A program made the position numbers and the translations under genes. A stretch of DNA of 64,000 bases, taken from contig NZ_LBJG01000024.1 in assembly GCF_028128765.1 (NCBI RefSeq), positions 1,240,001 to 1,304,000 on the forward strand. Reading direction: 5' to 3'. Positions 51,102 through 59,888 of the stretch are shown one piece after another. Each line of letters begins with the position of its first letter. Within the stretch, counting starts at the first letter, position 1. Under the pieces are notes generated by a model that was not told where the DNA came from, made no database searches, and worked only from the letters and a program-made list of their open reading frames with translations. The stretch comes from Bradyrhizobium sp. CCBAU 51627 (GTDB lineage: Bacteria; Pseudomonadota; Alphaproteobacteria; Rhizobiales; Xanthobacteraceae).

Positions 51102-51950
51102 ATGATCACCGGCCTCGATCACGTCGTCGTTCTGGTCAGGGACATCGCCGCGGCCAAGGCAGCCTATCAGACGCTCCTCGCCCGCGCACCGGCCTGGCAG
51201 AATTCCGGCGAGGGCGCCGATCGCGTGCTGTTCACCCTGGACAACATGACGATCGAATTGATGGCGCCGAGCGGCTTTACCGCGACGGCGGACCGGATGC
51301 GCGCGCTGCTCGAGGACCAGGAGGGCATGCTGGCCAGCCTGTGCTTTCGCGTCGCAGACATCGGCAAGATGCACCGGCGGCTGGACCGGGTGGCGCTGAA
51401 GCCCGACCCCGTCACCGAGGTCGAGAGCAGCGATGATTTGAGCGGTGCGGTGCTGCATTGGAAGCGCACGCGGGCCGCGACCGAACTGACGCGGGCCGTG
51501 CGCATGTTCTTCCTCGAGCTTGCCGAGGAGCGGCCGAAGTCGGTCGCAACTGACTTCGCGCCGATCGACGGACTCGATCATGTCGTGATCACCTCAGAGG
51601 ATTCCGATCGCGCCGCCGCCCTCTACGGCGCGCGACTCGGGCTCGATCTTGCGCTCGACCGCTCCCATCATGACTGGGGCCAGCTGATGTTCTTCCGCTG
51701 CGGCGATCTCATCGTCGAGGTGGTGCGCCGTCCCGTCGCGGGCGGCGATATCAGGCATGACCGTCTCTGGGGCCTGAGCTGGCGCGTCGCCGACATCGAC
51801 GCCACGCGCGCCCGCCTGATCGCCGCCGGCCTCGATGTCAGCGACGTCCGCAACGGCCGCAAGCCCGGCACACGCATCATGACGGTGCGCAGCGGCACTT
51901 GCGGGATCCAGACCGTGCTGCTCGAGCGTTCGCCGAAGCCGGCGGAGTAG
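51102..51950 (+). CDS. VOC-superfamily protein with two glyoxalase-like domains
   Basis: A 282-residue protein made of two vicinal-oxygen-chelate modules. The first begins ITGLDHVVVLVRD, the second at about residue 153 with IDGLDHVVITSED, and both have the expected beta-strand layout (TIELMAP; LIVEVVRRP). Metal residues are plausible at the His of each LDHVV. Such proteins include dioxygenases and lyases; the reaction here is unknown. The ATG follows AGGGGAAC; an upstream in-frame start is possible. Confidence 0.85.
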   Translation: MITGLDHVVVLVRDIAAAKAAYQTLLARAPAWQNSGEGADRVLFTLDNMTIELMAPSGFTATADRMRALLEDQEGMLASLCFRVADIGKMHRRLDRVALKPDPVTEVESSDDLSGAVLHWKRTRAATELTRAVRMFFLELAEERPKSVATDFAPIDGLDHVVITSEDSDRAAALYGARLGLDLALDRSHHDWGQLMFFRCGDLIVEVVRRPVAGGDIRHDRLWGLSWRVADIDATRARLIAAGLDVSDVRNGRKPGTRIMTVRSGTCGIQTVLLERSPKPAE

Positions 51951-51966
51951 CCGACGCTCTCTCCAC

Positions 51967-52054
51967 CCGTCGTTGCCAGCGCAGCGAAGCAATCCAGTCT
52001 GGCGCCGCGGTGACAGTCTGGATTGCTTCGTCGCTTCGCTCCTCGCAATGTCGG
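51967..52054. repeat. Intergenic inverted repeat, family A
   Basis: CAGCGAAGCAATCCAG and CTGGATTGCTTCGTCG face each other around a CCGCGG centre, with CCTCGCAATGTCGG at the right edge. It fills the gap between the VOC gene and the TetR gene; a reading frame stays open through it into the TetR gene. Confidence 0.8.
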
Positions 52055-52102
52055 CGCGCGCGTGGTAGAGGACGTATCCACACCACCCAGCGAGCACCCG
52101 GT

Positions 52103-52816
52103 TTGGCCAAGGCAACCGCAAAGCGAACCCTGAAATGGCAGCGCGATCCTGAAGGGATGCGGCTGCGCATTCTCGAAGCTGCCAAGCAGGAGTTTTCCGC
52201 TCACGGGCTCGCCGGTGCGCGCGTCGACCGCATCGCGGCCAAGGCCGGCGCCAACAAGCGCATGCTGTACTACCACGTCGGCAACAAGGACGAGCTCTAT
52301 CTCGCGGTCCTCGAAGGCGCCTACGACAAGATCCGCAGCGAGGAGCGGGGGCTCGATCTCGAGCATCTCGATCCGCCCGAGGCGATCAGGCGGCTGATCG
52401 AATTCACCTGGAATTACTTCCTGCGCAATCCCGAGTTCCTGTCGCTGCTCCAGACCGAGAACCTCGCGCGCGCCAAGCATTTGAAGCGATCGACCAAGGT
52501 CAAGTCGATGCACTCGCCCTTCGTCGAGATGATCCGCGCCGTGGTCCGGCGCGGCGTCGAGAGCGGCGATTTCCAGGTCGCCGTCGATCCGGTGCAGCTC
52601 TACATCTCGATCGCGGCGCTCAGCTTCTTCTATCTTTCGAACTCGGCGACGCTCGGCGTGATCTTTGGTCGCGACCTCTTGGACCAGAAGGCCAAGGACG
52701 AGCGGCTCGCCCACATGGTCGGCCTGGTGCTGGCCGCGCTGACGGGGCAGTCGGTGGCGCTGTTCGAGACCACGAAGGCGCCGAAGTCGCGCGCGGCGGT
52801 GGCACAGACGGTTTAG
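52103..52816 (+). CDS. TetR-family transcriptional regulator
   Basis: A 237-residue regulator if started at TTG, giving MAKATAKRTLKW; an ATG 55 bases later would cut into the first helix of the DNA-binding domain. The helix-turn-helix lies at about 20-70 (LRILEAAKQEFSAHGLAGAR; KRMLYYHVGNKDELYLAVL) and a helical ligand domain follows. It precedes, on the same strand, an ABC importer and four catabolic genes, and probably controls them. The ribosome site for the TTG is weak, so the start is uncertain. Confidence 0.85.
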   Translation: MAKATAKRTLKWQRDPEGMRLRILEAAKQEFSAHGLAGARVDRIAAKAGANKRMLYYHVGNKDELYLAVLEGAYDKIRSEERGLDLEHLDPPEAIRRLIEFTWNYFLRNPEFLSLLQTENLARAKHLKRSTKVKSMHSPFVEMIRAVVRRGVESGDFQVAVDPVQLYISIAALSFFYLSNSATLGVIFGRDLLDQKAKDERLAHMVGLVLAALTGQSVALFETTKAPKSRAAVAQTV

Positions 52817-52849
52817 CTGCTTCCGACGACTGCTTCAGCAATCTCCGCT

Positions 52850-52948
52850 GTCTTCGCCCGACTTGATCGGGCGATCCAGTATTCCAGAGGCGCCGGTGAG
52901 ATACGGACTCCGCGGCGTTCCGGATTCCCCGCTTTCGCGGAGAATGAC
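52850..52948. repeat. Intergenic repeat, family E
   Basis: CGCCCGACTTGATCGGGCGATCCAG and TTCCGGATTCCCCGCTTTCGCGG carry short nested palindromes (CGCCCGA...TCGGGCG, CCGC...GCGG) and end with AGAATGAC. It occupies a third of the 291-base gap between the TetR and permease genes; I see no gene in the rest. Confidence 0.55.
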
Positions 52949-53107
52949 ACCTGGGATTTGGGCGCGACGATGCTGCCACACCGTGTGTCTCCATGCTCCT
53001 TTCGACGGCCGGAACCCGCCGCGAAACGTCACAGGGAATCCTCTGGACAGTATTTATCCAACAGGTTAATTTCTCCGGACAACGAAGAAGACTGCCGGGA
53101 GTGAAAA

Positions 53108-53917
53108 TTGGCCGAGCCGAAGCCGCAAAATGCGGTGTCCAAGATGCTGAACGCGGCCTGGGTTCGGCCGCTCTTGTTCCTTGTCTTCATCGTGGTGGCC
53201 TGGGATCTGTCGATCCGGCTGTTCAAGATCCCCGCCTATCAGATCCCGGCGCCGGCGGATGTCGTTGCCGTGCTCCGCTCCGATTGGCCGGAGCTGCTGC
53301 GCCAATGCTGGCCGACCACCTATGCGACCGTCTGGGGTTTCCTGCTTTCCGCGCTGTTCGGCATTCCCGTGGCCATGCTGATTGCGGGCTCGAAGACGGT
53401 GGAGAGCTACGTCTATCCGTTGCTGGTTTTCTCCCAGTCCGTGCCCAAGATCGCGATCGCGCCGCTGTTCGTGGTCTGGTTCGGCTTCGGCATCCTGCCG
53501 AAGGTGATCTCGGCGTTTTTGCTCGGCTTCTTTCCCGTCGTGGTCTCCGCCGTGCAGGGCTTCAAGTCGGTCGACCCTGATATGGTCGATCTCGCCCGCG
53601 CCATGCAGGGCAGCCGCTTTCAGGTGTTTTGCGCGGTGAATCTGCCGCATGCGCTGCCGGCGATCTTCTCCGGCCTGAAGGTCTCGGTGACGCTCGCTGT
53701 GGTCGGCGCCGTCGTCGGCGAATTTGTCGGGTCCAATTCCGGCATCGGCTATGTGATGCAACGCTCGATCGGCACCTTCGATTTGCCGACCATGTTCGCA
53801 GCGCTCGTGCTCCTCGCGCTGCTCGGCGTCATCCTGTTCTGGATCGTCGACCGGATCGAGAAGTTGGTCATCCCCTGGCATGTCAGCCAGCGCGAGGACG
53901 TGATTTTCGCCTCTTAA
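53108..53917 (+). CDS. ABC transporter permease (SsuC/TauC/ThiX-like)
   Basis: A 269-residue membrane protein with six hydrophobic segments and the BPD-transport EAA loop (DMVDLARAMQGSRFQVFCAV then LPHALPAIFSGLKVSVTLA). Members work with NMT1/SsuA-like binding proteins to import sulphonates, nitrate, pyrimidines or aromatic compounds. The start is a TTG with GGGAG upstream; a nearby GTG is out of frame. It heads the importer, followed by a small repeat and the binding protein gene. Confidence 0.9.
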   Translation: MAEPKPQNAVSKMLNAAWVRPLLFLVFIVVAWDLSIRLFKIPAYQIPAPADVVAVLRSDWPELLRQCWPTTYATVWGFLLSALFGIPVAMLIAGSKTVESYVYPLLVFSQSVPKIAIAPLFVVWFGFGILPKVISAFLLGFFPVVVSAVQGFKSVDPDMVDLARAMQGSRFQVFCAVNLPHALPAIFSGLKVSVTLAVVGAVVGEFVGSNSGIGYVMQRSIGTFDLPTMFAALVLLALLGVILFWIVDRIEKLVIPWHVSQREDVIFAS

Positions 53918-53966
53918 GAGCATGATCCGGAAAAGTGTGTCGCGGTTTTCCGAAGCAGTCATGCTC
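53918..53966. repeat. GAGCATGATC-type palindrome
   Basis: GAGCATGATCCGGAAAAG pairs imperfectly with TTTTCCGAAGCAGTCATGCTC. This short palindrome is common between genes in Bradyrhizobium and other Rhizobiales. It lies between the permease and binding-protein genes, where an RNA hairpin could change relative expression. Confidence 0.7.
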
Positions 53967-54028
53967 AAACAATGAGTTCAAGCAAACGGCCATCAATGGC
54001 CGAAACATAGCGGCAAGGGAGAGTGACG

Positions 54029-55021
54029 ATGAAGCGGTGGATTGGGGCTGCAGCGGTGGCGCTGCTGGCGTTTGCAGCCGTGCCGGCGCAGGCAGCCGAC
54101 AAGGTCGTGCTGATGCTGAACTGGTACGTCTATGGCGAACACGCGCCGTTCTATTACGGCAAGGCCAAGGGCATCTATGCCGCCGAAGGCATCGACCTCG
54201 AGATCCAGGAAGGCCGCGGCTCGGCTGCGACCACGCAGGCGGTCGCCGCCAAGACCGCCGATTTCGGCTATGTCGACGTTCCCACCATGATGCGCGCCGC
54301 GATCAAGGGTGCGCCTGTCATCGCGACCGGTGTGCTGCTGCAGACCTCACCGATGTCCGCGATGGGGTTTGCCGATAAGAACATCAGGAAGCCCGAGGAT
54401 ATCAAAGGCAAGACGGTGGCGATCACGCCGGCGGATTCCATGACCCAGATCTGGCCGTTGTTCCTGAAGAAGACCGGCTTGAAGGAGAGCGATTTCAAGA
54501 CCGTTGCCGGCGATGGCCAGACCAAGCTCAATGCGGTCATCAACGGCCAGGCCGATCTGCTGCTCGGCTACGTCATGGACCAGTCGATGAAGATCAAGGA
54601 CGCCACCGGCAAGGACGTCTATCCCATCAAGTTCGCCGACTACGGCATCAACATGGTCTCATCAGGCATCATCGCCAACACCGACTATGTGAAGGCCAAT
54701 GCCGATCTCGTTCGTCGCTTCATGTCGGCAACGACGAAAGCGGTCGAAGCCGCCGAGAGGGATCCGAAGGCGGCCGCGCAGTCCATCCTCGACGCCAACC
54801 CCAAGGGCGGCAAGATCGACACCCTGACGCAGGGCTTCGAGCTGACCATTCCGCTGTACCGGACCGCGGAGACCAAGAACAAGCGGCCGTTCCAGGTCAC
54901 CGATCAGAACATGACTGATACCGTCAATCTGATGGTCGAATATGGCGGGCTCGATGCCAAGGCCAAGGAGAACCCCAAGGCCTTCTACACCAACGATTAT
55001 CTGCCGAAGAGTGGCACGTGA
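54029..55021 (+). CDS. ABC transporter substrate-binding protein (NMT1/SsuA-like)
   Basis: A 330-residue periplasmic protein: signal peptide (KRWIGAAAVALLAFAAVPAQA) and an NMT1/THI5-like fold, with VLMLNWYVYGEHAPFYYGKA at the N-terminus and GKTVAITPADSMTQIWPLFL. Relatives bind thiamine precursors, sulphonates, or aromatic or small heterocyclic compounds. The ATG follows AAGGGAG; a GTG lies two codons earlier. The stop overlaps the ATPase start by four bases. The ligand is unknown and would define the whole downstream pathway. Confidence 0.9.
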   Translation: MKRWIGAAAVALLAFAAVPAQAADKVVLMLNWYVYGEHAPFYYGKAKGIYAAEGIDLEIQEGRGSAATTQAVAAKTADFGYVDVPTMMRAAIKGAPVIATGVLLQTSPMSAMGFADKNIRKPEDIKGKTVAITPADSMTQIWPLFLKKTGLKESDFKTVAGDGQTKLNAVINGQADLLLGYVMDQSMKIKDATGKDVYPIKFADYGINMVSSGIIANTDYVKANADLVRRFMSATTKAVEAAERDPKAAAQSILDANPKGGKIDTLTQGFELTIPLYRTAETKNKRPFQVTDQNMTDTVNLMVEYGGLDAKAKENPKAFYTNDYLPKSGT

Positions 55022-55866
55022 AACCAGCGAAAGCAGTGAGTGAAACCGTGCAACCGGCCGCGCATCTGAGATTGGTGAGCGACCGGGCTGCCGGCGATAC
55101 GTCGGGCATCAGACTGTCAGGCGTGTCGAAGACTTACCGGACGCGCGACGGCGATGTGCCGTCGCTGCGGCCGCTCGATTTCCACATCAACGACGGCGAG
55201 TTCTTCGTCGTGGTCGGCCCGTCCGGCTGCGGCAAGTCCACGCTGCTCAAGCTGATCTCGGGCCTGCTGCCGCCGACATCAGGCGAGGTGCTGGTCGAAG
55301 GCGAGAAGGTCACGACGCCGCACGGCAATGTCGGCATCGTCTTTCAAAACGCGCTGCTGCTGCCCTGGCGCAACATCCTCTCCAACGTGATGCTGCCGAT
55401 CGACATGAAGCGGCTGCCGCGGCAGGAATATCTCGCCCGCGCCAAGTCGCTGCTCAAGCTCGTCGGCCTCGAAGGCTTCGAGAAGAAGCTGCCCTGGCAG
55501 CTCTCCGGCGGTATGCAGCAGCGCGCCTCGATCTGCCGTGCGCTGGTGCACGATCCCAGGATCATGCTGATGGACGAGCCGTTCGGTGCGCTCGATGCAC
55601 TGACGCGCGAGCGCATGAATGTCGAGCTGATGCGGATTCAGCGCGAGACGAAGAAGACGGTGCTCCTGATCACGCATTCGATTCCGGAAGCCGTGTTCCT
55701 CGCCGACCGCGTGCTGGTCATGACCGAGCGCCCCGGTGCGATTGCCGCGATCTACGACGTGCCGCTGCCGCGCCCGCGCTCGCTCGACGTGATGGCCGAT
55801 CCTGTCTTCACCGAGCTGGTGCAACGCATCCGCAAGCATTTCTTCTCGCAAGGGACGTTGGATTAG
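55018..55866 (+). CDS. ABC transporter ATP-binding protein (SsuB/TauB-like)
   Basis: A 282-residue ATPase: Walker A GPSGCGKST, Q-loop VFQNALLLPW, signature LSGGMQQRASICRAL, Walker B IMLMDEPFGALDALT and switch His in LLITHSIPEAVFLADRV. These are hallmarks of the nitrate/sulphonate/taurine ABC group. The GTG start is in a GTGA overlap with the binding-protein gene. It energises import for the downstream catabolic genes. Confidence 0.95.
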   Translation: MKPAKAVSETVQPAAHLRLVSDRAAGDTSGIRLSGVSKTYRTRDGDVPSLRPLDFHINDGEFFVVVGPSGCGKSTLLKLISGLLPPTSGEVLVEGEKVTTPHGNVGIVFQNALLLPWRNILSNVMLPIDMKRLPRQEYLARAKSLLKLVGLEGFEKKLPWQLSGGMQQRASICRALVHDPRIMLMDEPFGALDALTRERMNVELMRIQRETKKTVLLITHSIPEAVFLADRVLVMTERPGAIAAIYDVPLPRPRSLDVMADPVFTELVQRIRKHFFSQGTLD

Positions 55867-55895
55867 GGCGATGGGACCGGCTCTAATTTCCTGGA

Positions 55896-55981
55896 CGTCA
55901 TGGCCGGGCTTGTCCCGGCCATCCACGTGCCGCCCCTCGGGACAAAGCACGTGGATGCCCGGGACAAGCCCGGGCATGACG
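55896..55981. repeat. Inverted repeat family D before the enolase-superfamily gene
   Basis: CGTCATGGCCGGGCTTGTCC and ATCCACGTG mirror CACGTGGAT and GGACAAGCCCGGGCATGACG, the most perfect copy of this family in the window. It lies between the importer ATPase and the first catabolic gene, within what is probably one operon. The enolase reading frame is open across it. Confidence 0.85.
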
Positions 55982-56001
55982 ACCTTCTTGGGACCGTATC
56001 C

Positions 56002-57393
56002 GTGCGCCTGAAGCTGCGAGATATTGCCTTCTTCGAACGTCCGGTGCATTTCGCGCGGCCGTTCCGCTTTGGCGCGGTGACCATCAACGCGACGCCGCAG
56101 CTGTTCGTGCGGGTCGAGATCGAGGTCGCCGGCAGGGGAACTGCGGTGGGCGCCAGTGCCGAGCTGCTGGTGCCAAAATGGTTCGACAAGCGGCCGGAGC
56201 TGTCGCCGGCGCAGACGGTGGATGGCTTGCGTCGCTCGCTCGAGATCGCGCGCGATCTTTACCTCGCGCAAACCGGTTTCCAGACGGCGTTCGATCTGCA
56301 TGCCTCCTGCATCGGCGCACAGGTCGCGGCTTGTGCGAAAGAGAACATTCCAGCGCTGGCCGCAGCTTACGGCCCCGCCGAGATCGACAAGGCGGTCCTC
56401 GATGCGCTCTTGCGCGCGGTTGAGACCAATGTCTTCGACGGCATGGCCGGCAACATTTCCGGCATTGATGCGCGGCTTTCGCGTGACCTGAAGGACGCCG
56501 ATCTCGCCGTGTTTCTCGCCGGCCGCAAGCCGCGGCTGCGCGTTGCCATCAGGCACACGATCGGCCTTGACGATCCCGTCGCAGGCGAGGGTGGTGTTGC
56601 CGACGCACGCGAGAACGCCGGTGCACGGTATTTCAAGTTGAAGCTGTCGGGGGATCCCTCAGCCGATGCAGTACGGCTGGCGCGCATCGGCAACGAACTC
56701 GACGCGCTGGGGCGCGACACCAAGGTGACGCTCGATGCCAACGAGCAATATGCCGACTTGGCCGCGCTGCAGGCCCTGATGGACCGGCTCGACCGCGACG
56801 CCGCGCTGCGCCCCATCACCACGCGCCTGCTCTATGTCGAGCAGCCGATGCCGCGCGACGTCTCGCGGCAGTCGCCGCTTGGCCCGCTGGCGGCACGCAG
56901 CTTCATCATCGACGAGGCCGACGATTCCTATGACGCGTTTCTTGCAGCGCGGGCGCTGGGCTATCGCGGCATTTCCTCGAAATCCTGCAAGGGCCTTTAC
57001 AAGTCCCTCGTCAACGCCACGCGTGCAGCGAAATGGAGCGCGAGCGGAGAGACGTTCTTCATCACCGGCGAGGACCTGACCTGCCAGGCTGGCCTTGCCG
57101 TCCAACAGGACCTTGCGCTCGGTGCCTTCATTGGCGTCGCTCATGCCGAGCGCAACGGTCATCACTATGTCGACGGCTTCGGCGAGACGCCGGCCGCTGA
57201 AGCTGCGGCCTTCGCGGCCGCGCATCCCGATCTCTACGCTGGTGCCGGGCAGGGCGTCCGGCTTTCCATTCACAACGGCGATCTCCTGACGGGATCGCTC
57301 CATGCTGCGGGCTTTGCGACCTCGGTCCATCCGGACTGGTCGGCGCTCCCACGGCTCGAACAGCCAACATCACTTCAGGAGTATCTGGCATGA
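56002..57393 (+). CDS. Enolase-superfamily (mandelate racemase/muconate lactonising-like) enzyme
   Basis: A 463-residue TIM-barrel enzyme with an enolase N-terminal capping domain. Superfamily residues are visible in order: KLK (YFKLKLSGD), the metal Asp in TLDANEQYADL, Glu in LYVEQPMPRD, Asp/Glu in FIIDEADDSYD, and a lysine in ISSKSCKGLYKS. The two lysines on opposite faces fit the muconate-lactonising/dipeptide-epimerase layout, not the His-Asp of mandelate racemase. It is 60-90 residues longer than most members. I chose the GTG after GGGACC. It abstracts a proton next to a carboxylate; substrate unknown. Confidence 0.82.
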   Translation: MRLKLRDIAFFERPVHFARPFRFGAVTINATPQLFVRVEIEVAGRGTAVGASAELLVPKWFDKRPELSPAQTVDGLRRSLEIARDLYLAQTGFQTAFDLHASCIGAQVAACAKENIPALAAAYGPAEIDKAVLDALLRAVETNVFDGMAGNISGIDARLSRDLKDADLAVFLAGRKPRLRVAIRHTIGLDDPVAGEGGVADARENAGARYFKLKLSGDPSADAVRLARIGNELDALGRDTKVTLDANEQYADLAALQALMDRLDRDAALRPITTRLLYVEQPMPRDVSRQSPLGPLAARSFIIDEADDSYDAFLAARALGYRGISSKSCKGLYKSLVNATRAAKWSASGETFFITGEDLTCQAGLAVQQDLALGAFIGVAHAERNGHHYVDGFGETPAAEAAAFAAAHPDLYAGAGQGVRLSIHNGDLLTGSLHAAGFATSVHPDWSALPRLEQPTSLQEYLA

Positions 57394-58541
57394 CCACACA
57401 ACGCCTCGGCCTCATCATGAACGGCGTCACCGGCCGCATGGGGCTCAACCAGCATCTGATCCGTTCGATCGTCGCGATCCGCGACCAGGGCGGTGTCCGC
57501 CTGAAAAACGGCGATCGCGTCATGCCGGATCCGATCCTGGTCGGCCGCAGCGCCGAGAAGGTCGAGGCACTGGCCAAGCGCTACAACATCACGCGCTGGA
57601 CCACCGACCTCGACGCCGCGCTCGCCGACAAGAACGACACCATGTTCTTCGACGCCGCGACCACGCAGGCGCGGCCCGGTCTGCTGACCCAGGCCATCAA
57701 TGCCGGCAAGCACGTTTATTGCGAGAAGCCGATCGCGACGAATTTCGAGGAAGCGGTCGAGGTGGTCAGGCTCGCCAATGCCAAGGGTGTCAAGCACGGC
57801 ACGGTACAGGACAAGCTGTTCCTGCCCGGCCTGAAGAAGATCGCCTTCCTGCGCGATAGCGGCTTCTTCGGTCGCATCCTCTCGGTGCGTGGCGAGTTCG
57901 GCTATTGGGTGTTCGAAGGCGGCTGGCAGGAGGCGCAGCGTCCGTCCTGGAATTACCGCAGCGAAGATGGCGGCGGCATCATTTTGGACATGGTCTGCCA
58001 CTGGCGCTACGTGCTCGACAACCTGTTCGGCAACGTCCAGAGCGTAGTCTGCATCGGCAACACCGATATCCTCGAGCGCTACGACGAGCAGGGCAAGGCG
58101 TACAAGGCGACCGCGGACGATTCCGCCTACGCGACCTTCCAGCTCGAAGGCGGCATCATCGCGCACATCAACATGTCCTGGGTCACGCGGGTCTATCGCG
58201 ACGACCTCGTCACCTTCCAGGTCGACGGAACGCACGGCTCGGCGGTTGCAGGCCTTACCGACTGCATGATCCAGGCGCGGCAGGCGACCCCGAGGCCGGT
58301 GTGGAATCCCGACGAGAAGCGGCTGCATGACTTTTACGGCGACTGGCAGAAGCTGCCTGATAACGTCACCTACGACAACGGCTTTAAGGAGCAATGGGAG
58401 ATGTTTATCCGCCACGTCTATGAGGATGCGCCCTACAAGTTCACCCTGCTCGAAGGCGCCAAGGGCGTGCAGCTCGCCGAATGCGCGCTGAAGAGCTGGA
58501 AGGAGCGGCGCTGGATCGACGTCGCGCCGATCAAGGCGTGA
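57390..58541 (+). CDS. Gfo/Idh/MocA-family oxidoreductase
   Basis: A 383-residue NAD(P)-dependent enzyme. The N-terminal nucleotide fold starts LGLIMNGVTGRMGLNQ, and the family EKP motif occurs as HVYCEKPIATNFEEA; the C-terminal beta-sheet domain has the DMVCHWRYVLDNLFG region with the expected His. It oxidises or reduces a sugar, inositol or related hydroxyl. The ATG overlaps the enolase stop (ATGA), so the two are coupled. The N-terminal GVTGRMG is closer to DapB style than the usual GxGxxG. Confidence 0.88.
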   Translation: MTTQRLGLIMNGVTGRMGLNQHLIRSIVAIRDQGGVRLKNGDRVMPDPILVGRSAEKVEALAKRYNITRWTTDLDAALADKNDTMFFDAATTQARPGLLTQAINAGKHVYCEKPIATNFEEAVEVVRLANAKGVKHGTVQDKLFLPGLKKIAFLRDSGFFGRILSVRGEFGYWVFEGGWQEAQRPSWNYRSEDGGGIILDMVCHWRYVLDNLFGNVQSVVCIGNTDILERYDEQGKAYKATADDSAYATFQLEGGIIAHINMSWVTRVYRDDLVTFQVDGTHGSAVAGLTDCMIQARQATPRPVWNPDEKRLHDFYGDWQKLPDNVTYDNGFKEQWEMFIRHVYEDAPYKFTLLEGAKGVQLAECALKSWKERRWIDVAPIKA

Positions 58542-58584
58542 GGTTGTCTGAAGTCTGTTGGATATAGCCCCGATGCCTACCAAG

Positions 58585-58666
58585 CCGTCATTGCGAGCGA
58601 AGCGAAGCAATCCAGACTGCATCCGCGGTGAGATTCTGGATTGCTTCGCTTCGCTCGCAATGACGG
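58585..58666. repeat. Intergenic inverted repeat, family A
   Basis: CATTGCGAGCGAAGCGAAGC then AATCCAGA and CTGGATTGCTTCGCTTCGCT then CGCAATGACGG are near-perfect mirror images around CTGCATCCGCGGTGAGATT. It separates the oxidoreductase and DUF993 genes inside the probable operon. Confidence 0.9.
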
Positions 58667-58682
58667 GGAGAGGTCCGAAATC

Positions 58683-59888
58683 ATGAACAAGCCCGTCCTG
58701 CCCAAGTCTGGTGCTTCAATGTCGTCCCTGTCGCTCAAGCTGCCGAAGACCGATCGCTCGATCGAAACCTACCGGCTCGCCGCCTCGCGCACGTTTCCTG
58801 CCAAGCTCGAAGGACCGCTGAACCGCATCGCCTTCTCGGCCGTGCACACGGTCGCCGATCCCTTCGCGGACAATGATCCCTGGCTGTCGGTCGCCGTCGA
58901 CTGGGACAAGACCATTGCCTTCCGCGAGCATGTCTGGGACCTCGGCCTCGGGGTTGCCGAGGCCATGGATACCGCGCAGCGCGGCATGGGGCTGGATTGG
59001 CCGACTTCGCTGGAGCTGATCACACGTTCGGTCGGGGCCGCCAAGCGCCGCAATGCGCTGGTGTTCTCGGGCGCCGGCACCGATCATCTTGCCGTGGAGG
59101 ATGCCAGGAGCCTCGATGACGTGATCCGCGCCTATGAGGAGCAGATCTCGGCGGTCGAGAAGGTTGGCGGCCGCATCATCCTGATGGCCTCGCGCGCGCT
59201 GGCCAGGCTCGGCAGAAATGCTGACGATTACGCAAGAGTCTATGACCGCGTGCTGTCGCAGGTCCGCGAGCCCGTCATCATCCACTGGCTCGGCGACATG
59301 TTCGATCCGGCGCTGGGGGGATATTGGGGCACCCAAGACCTCGACAAGGCGATGGACATTGCGGTCGCGATCATCAACGGCAACGCCGCCAAGGTCGACG
59401 GGGTGAAAGTCTCGCTGCTCGACAAGCAGCGCGAGATCGACATGCGCCGCCGCCTCGACAAGCGTGTCAAGATGTATACTGGCGACGATTTCAACTATGC
59501 GGAGCTGATTGCCGGCGACAGCGAAGGCTTCTCGCACGCGCTGCTCGGTATCTTCGATGCGATCGCTCCGGCCGCGTCCTATGCGTTATCGCGGCTCGCG
59601 GCTGGCGACGAAGCCGGCTTCCACGACGTGCTGGGTCCCACGGTGCCGCTGTCGCGCCATATCTTCAAGGCACCGACGCGGTTCTACAAGACCGGCGTGG
59701 TGTTCATGGCCTATCTCAACGGCCACCAGGATCACTTTACCATGGTCGGCGGCCAGGAGAGTACGCGCTCCACGTTGCATCTCGCCGAGCTGTTTCGTCT
59801 GGCCGACAGGGCCGGCCTGCTCGCCAACCCTGAACTCGCGACGCGTCGGATGAAAGCCGTGCTCGCCACCCACGGTATCGAATCCTGA
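58683..59888 (+). CDS. DUF993 family protein (dihydrodipicolinate synthase/aldolase-like)
   Basis: A 401-residue TIM-barrel protein related to the DHDPS/N-acetylneuraminate lyase group. The middle has EPVIIHWLGDMFDPAL and a lysine in NGNAAKVDGVKVSLLDK that could be the Schiff-base residue, followed by MYTGDDFNYAELI. Its reaction is not established; an aldol or retro-aldol cleavage is inferred from the fold. GGGAGAGG precedes the ATG. The stop shares a base with the next start. Confidence 0.82.
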   Translation: MNKPVLPKSGASMSSLSLKLPKTDRSIETYRLAASRTFPAKLEGPLNRIAFSAVHTVADPFADNDPWLSVAVDWDKTIAFREHVWDLGLGVAEAMDTAQRGMGLDWPTSLELITRSVGAAKRRNALVFSGAGTDHLAVEDARSLDDVIRAYEEQISAVEKVGGRIILMASRALARLGRNADDYARVYDRVLSQVREPVIIHWLGDMFDPALGGYWGTQDLDKAMDIAVAIINGNAAKVDGVKVSLLDKQREIDMRRRLDKRVKMYTGDDFNYAELIAGDSEGFSHALLGIFDAIAPAASYALSRLAAGDEAGFHDVLGPTVPLSRHIFKAPTRFYKTGVVFMAYLNGHQDHFTMVGGQESTRSTLHLAELFRLADRAGLLANPELATRRMKAVLATHGIES

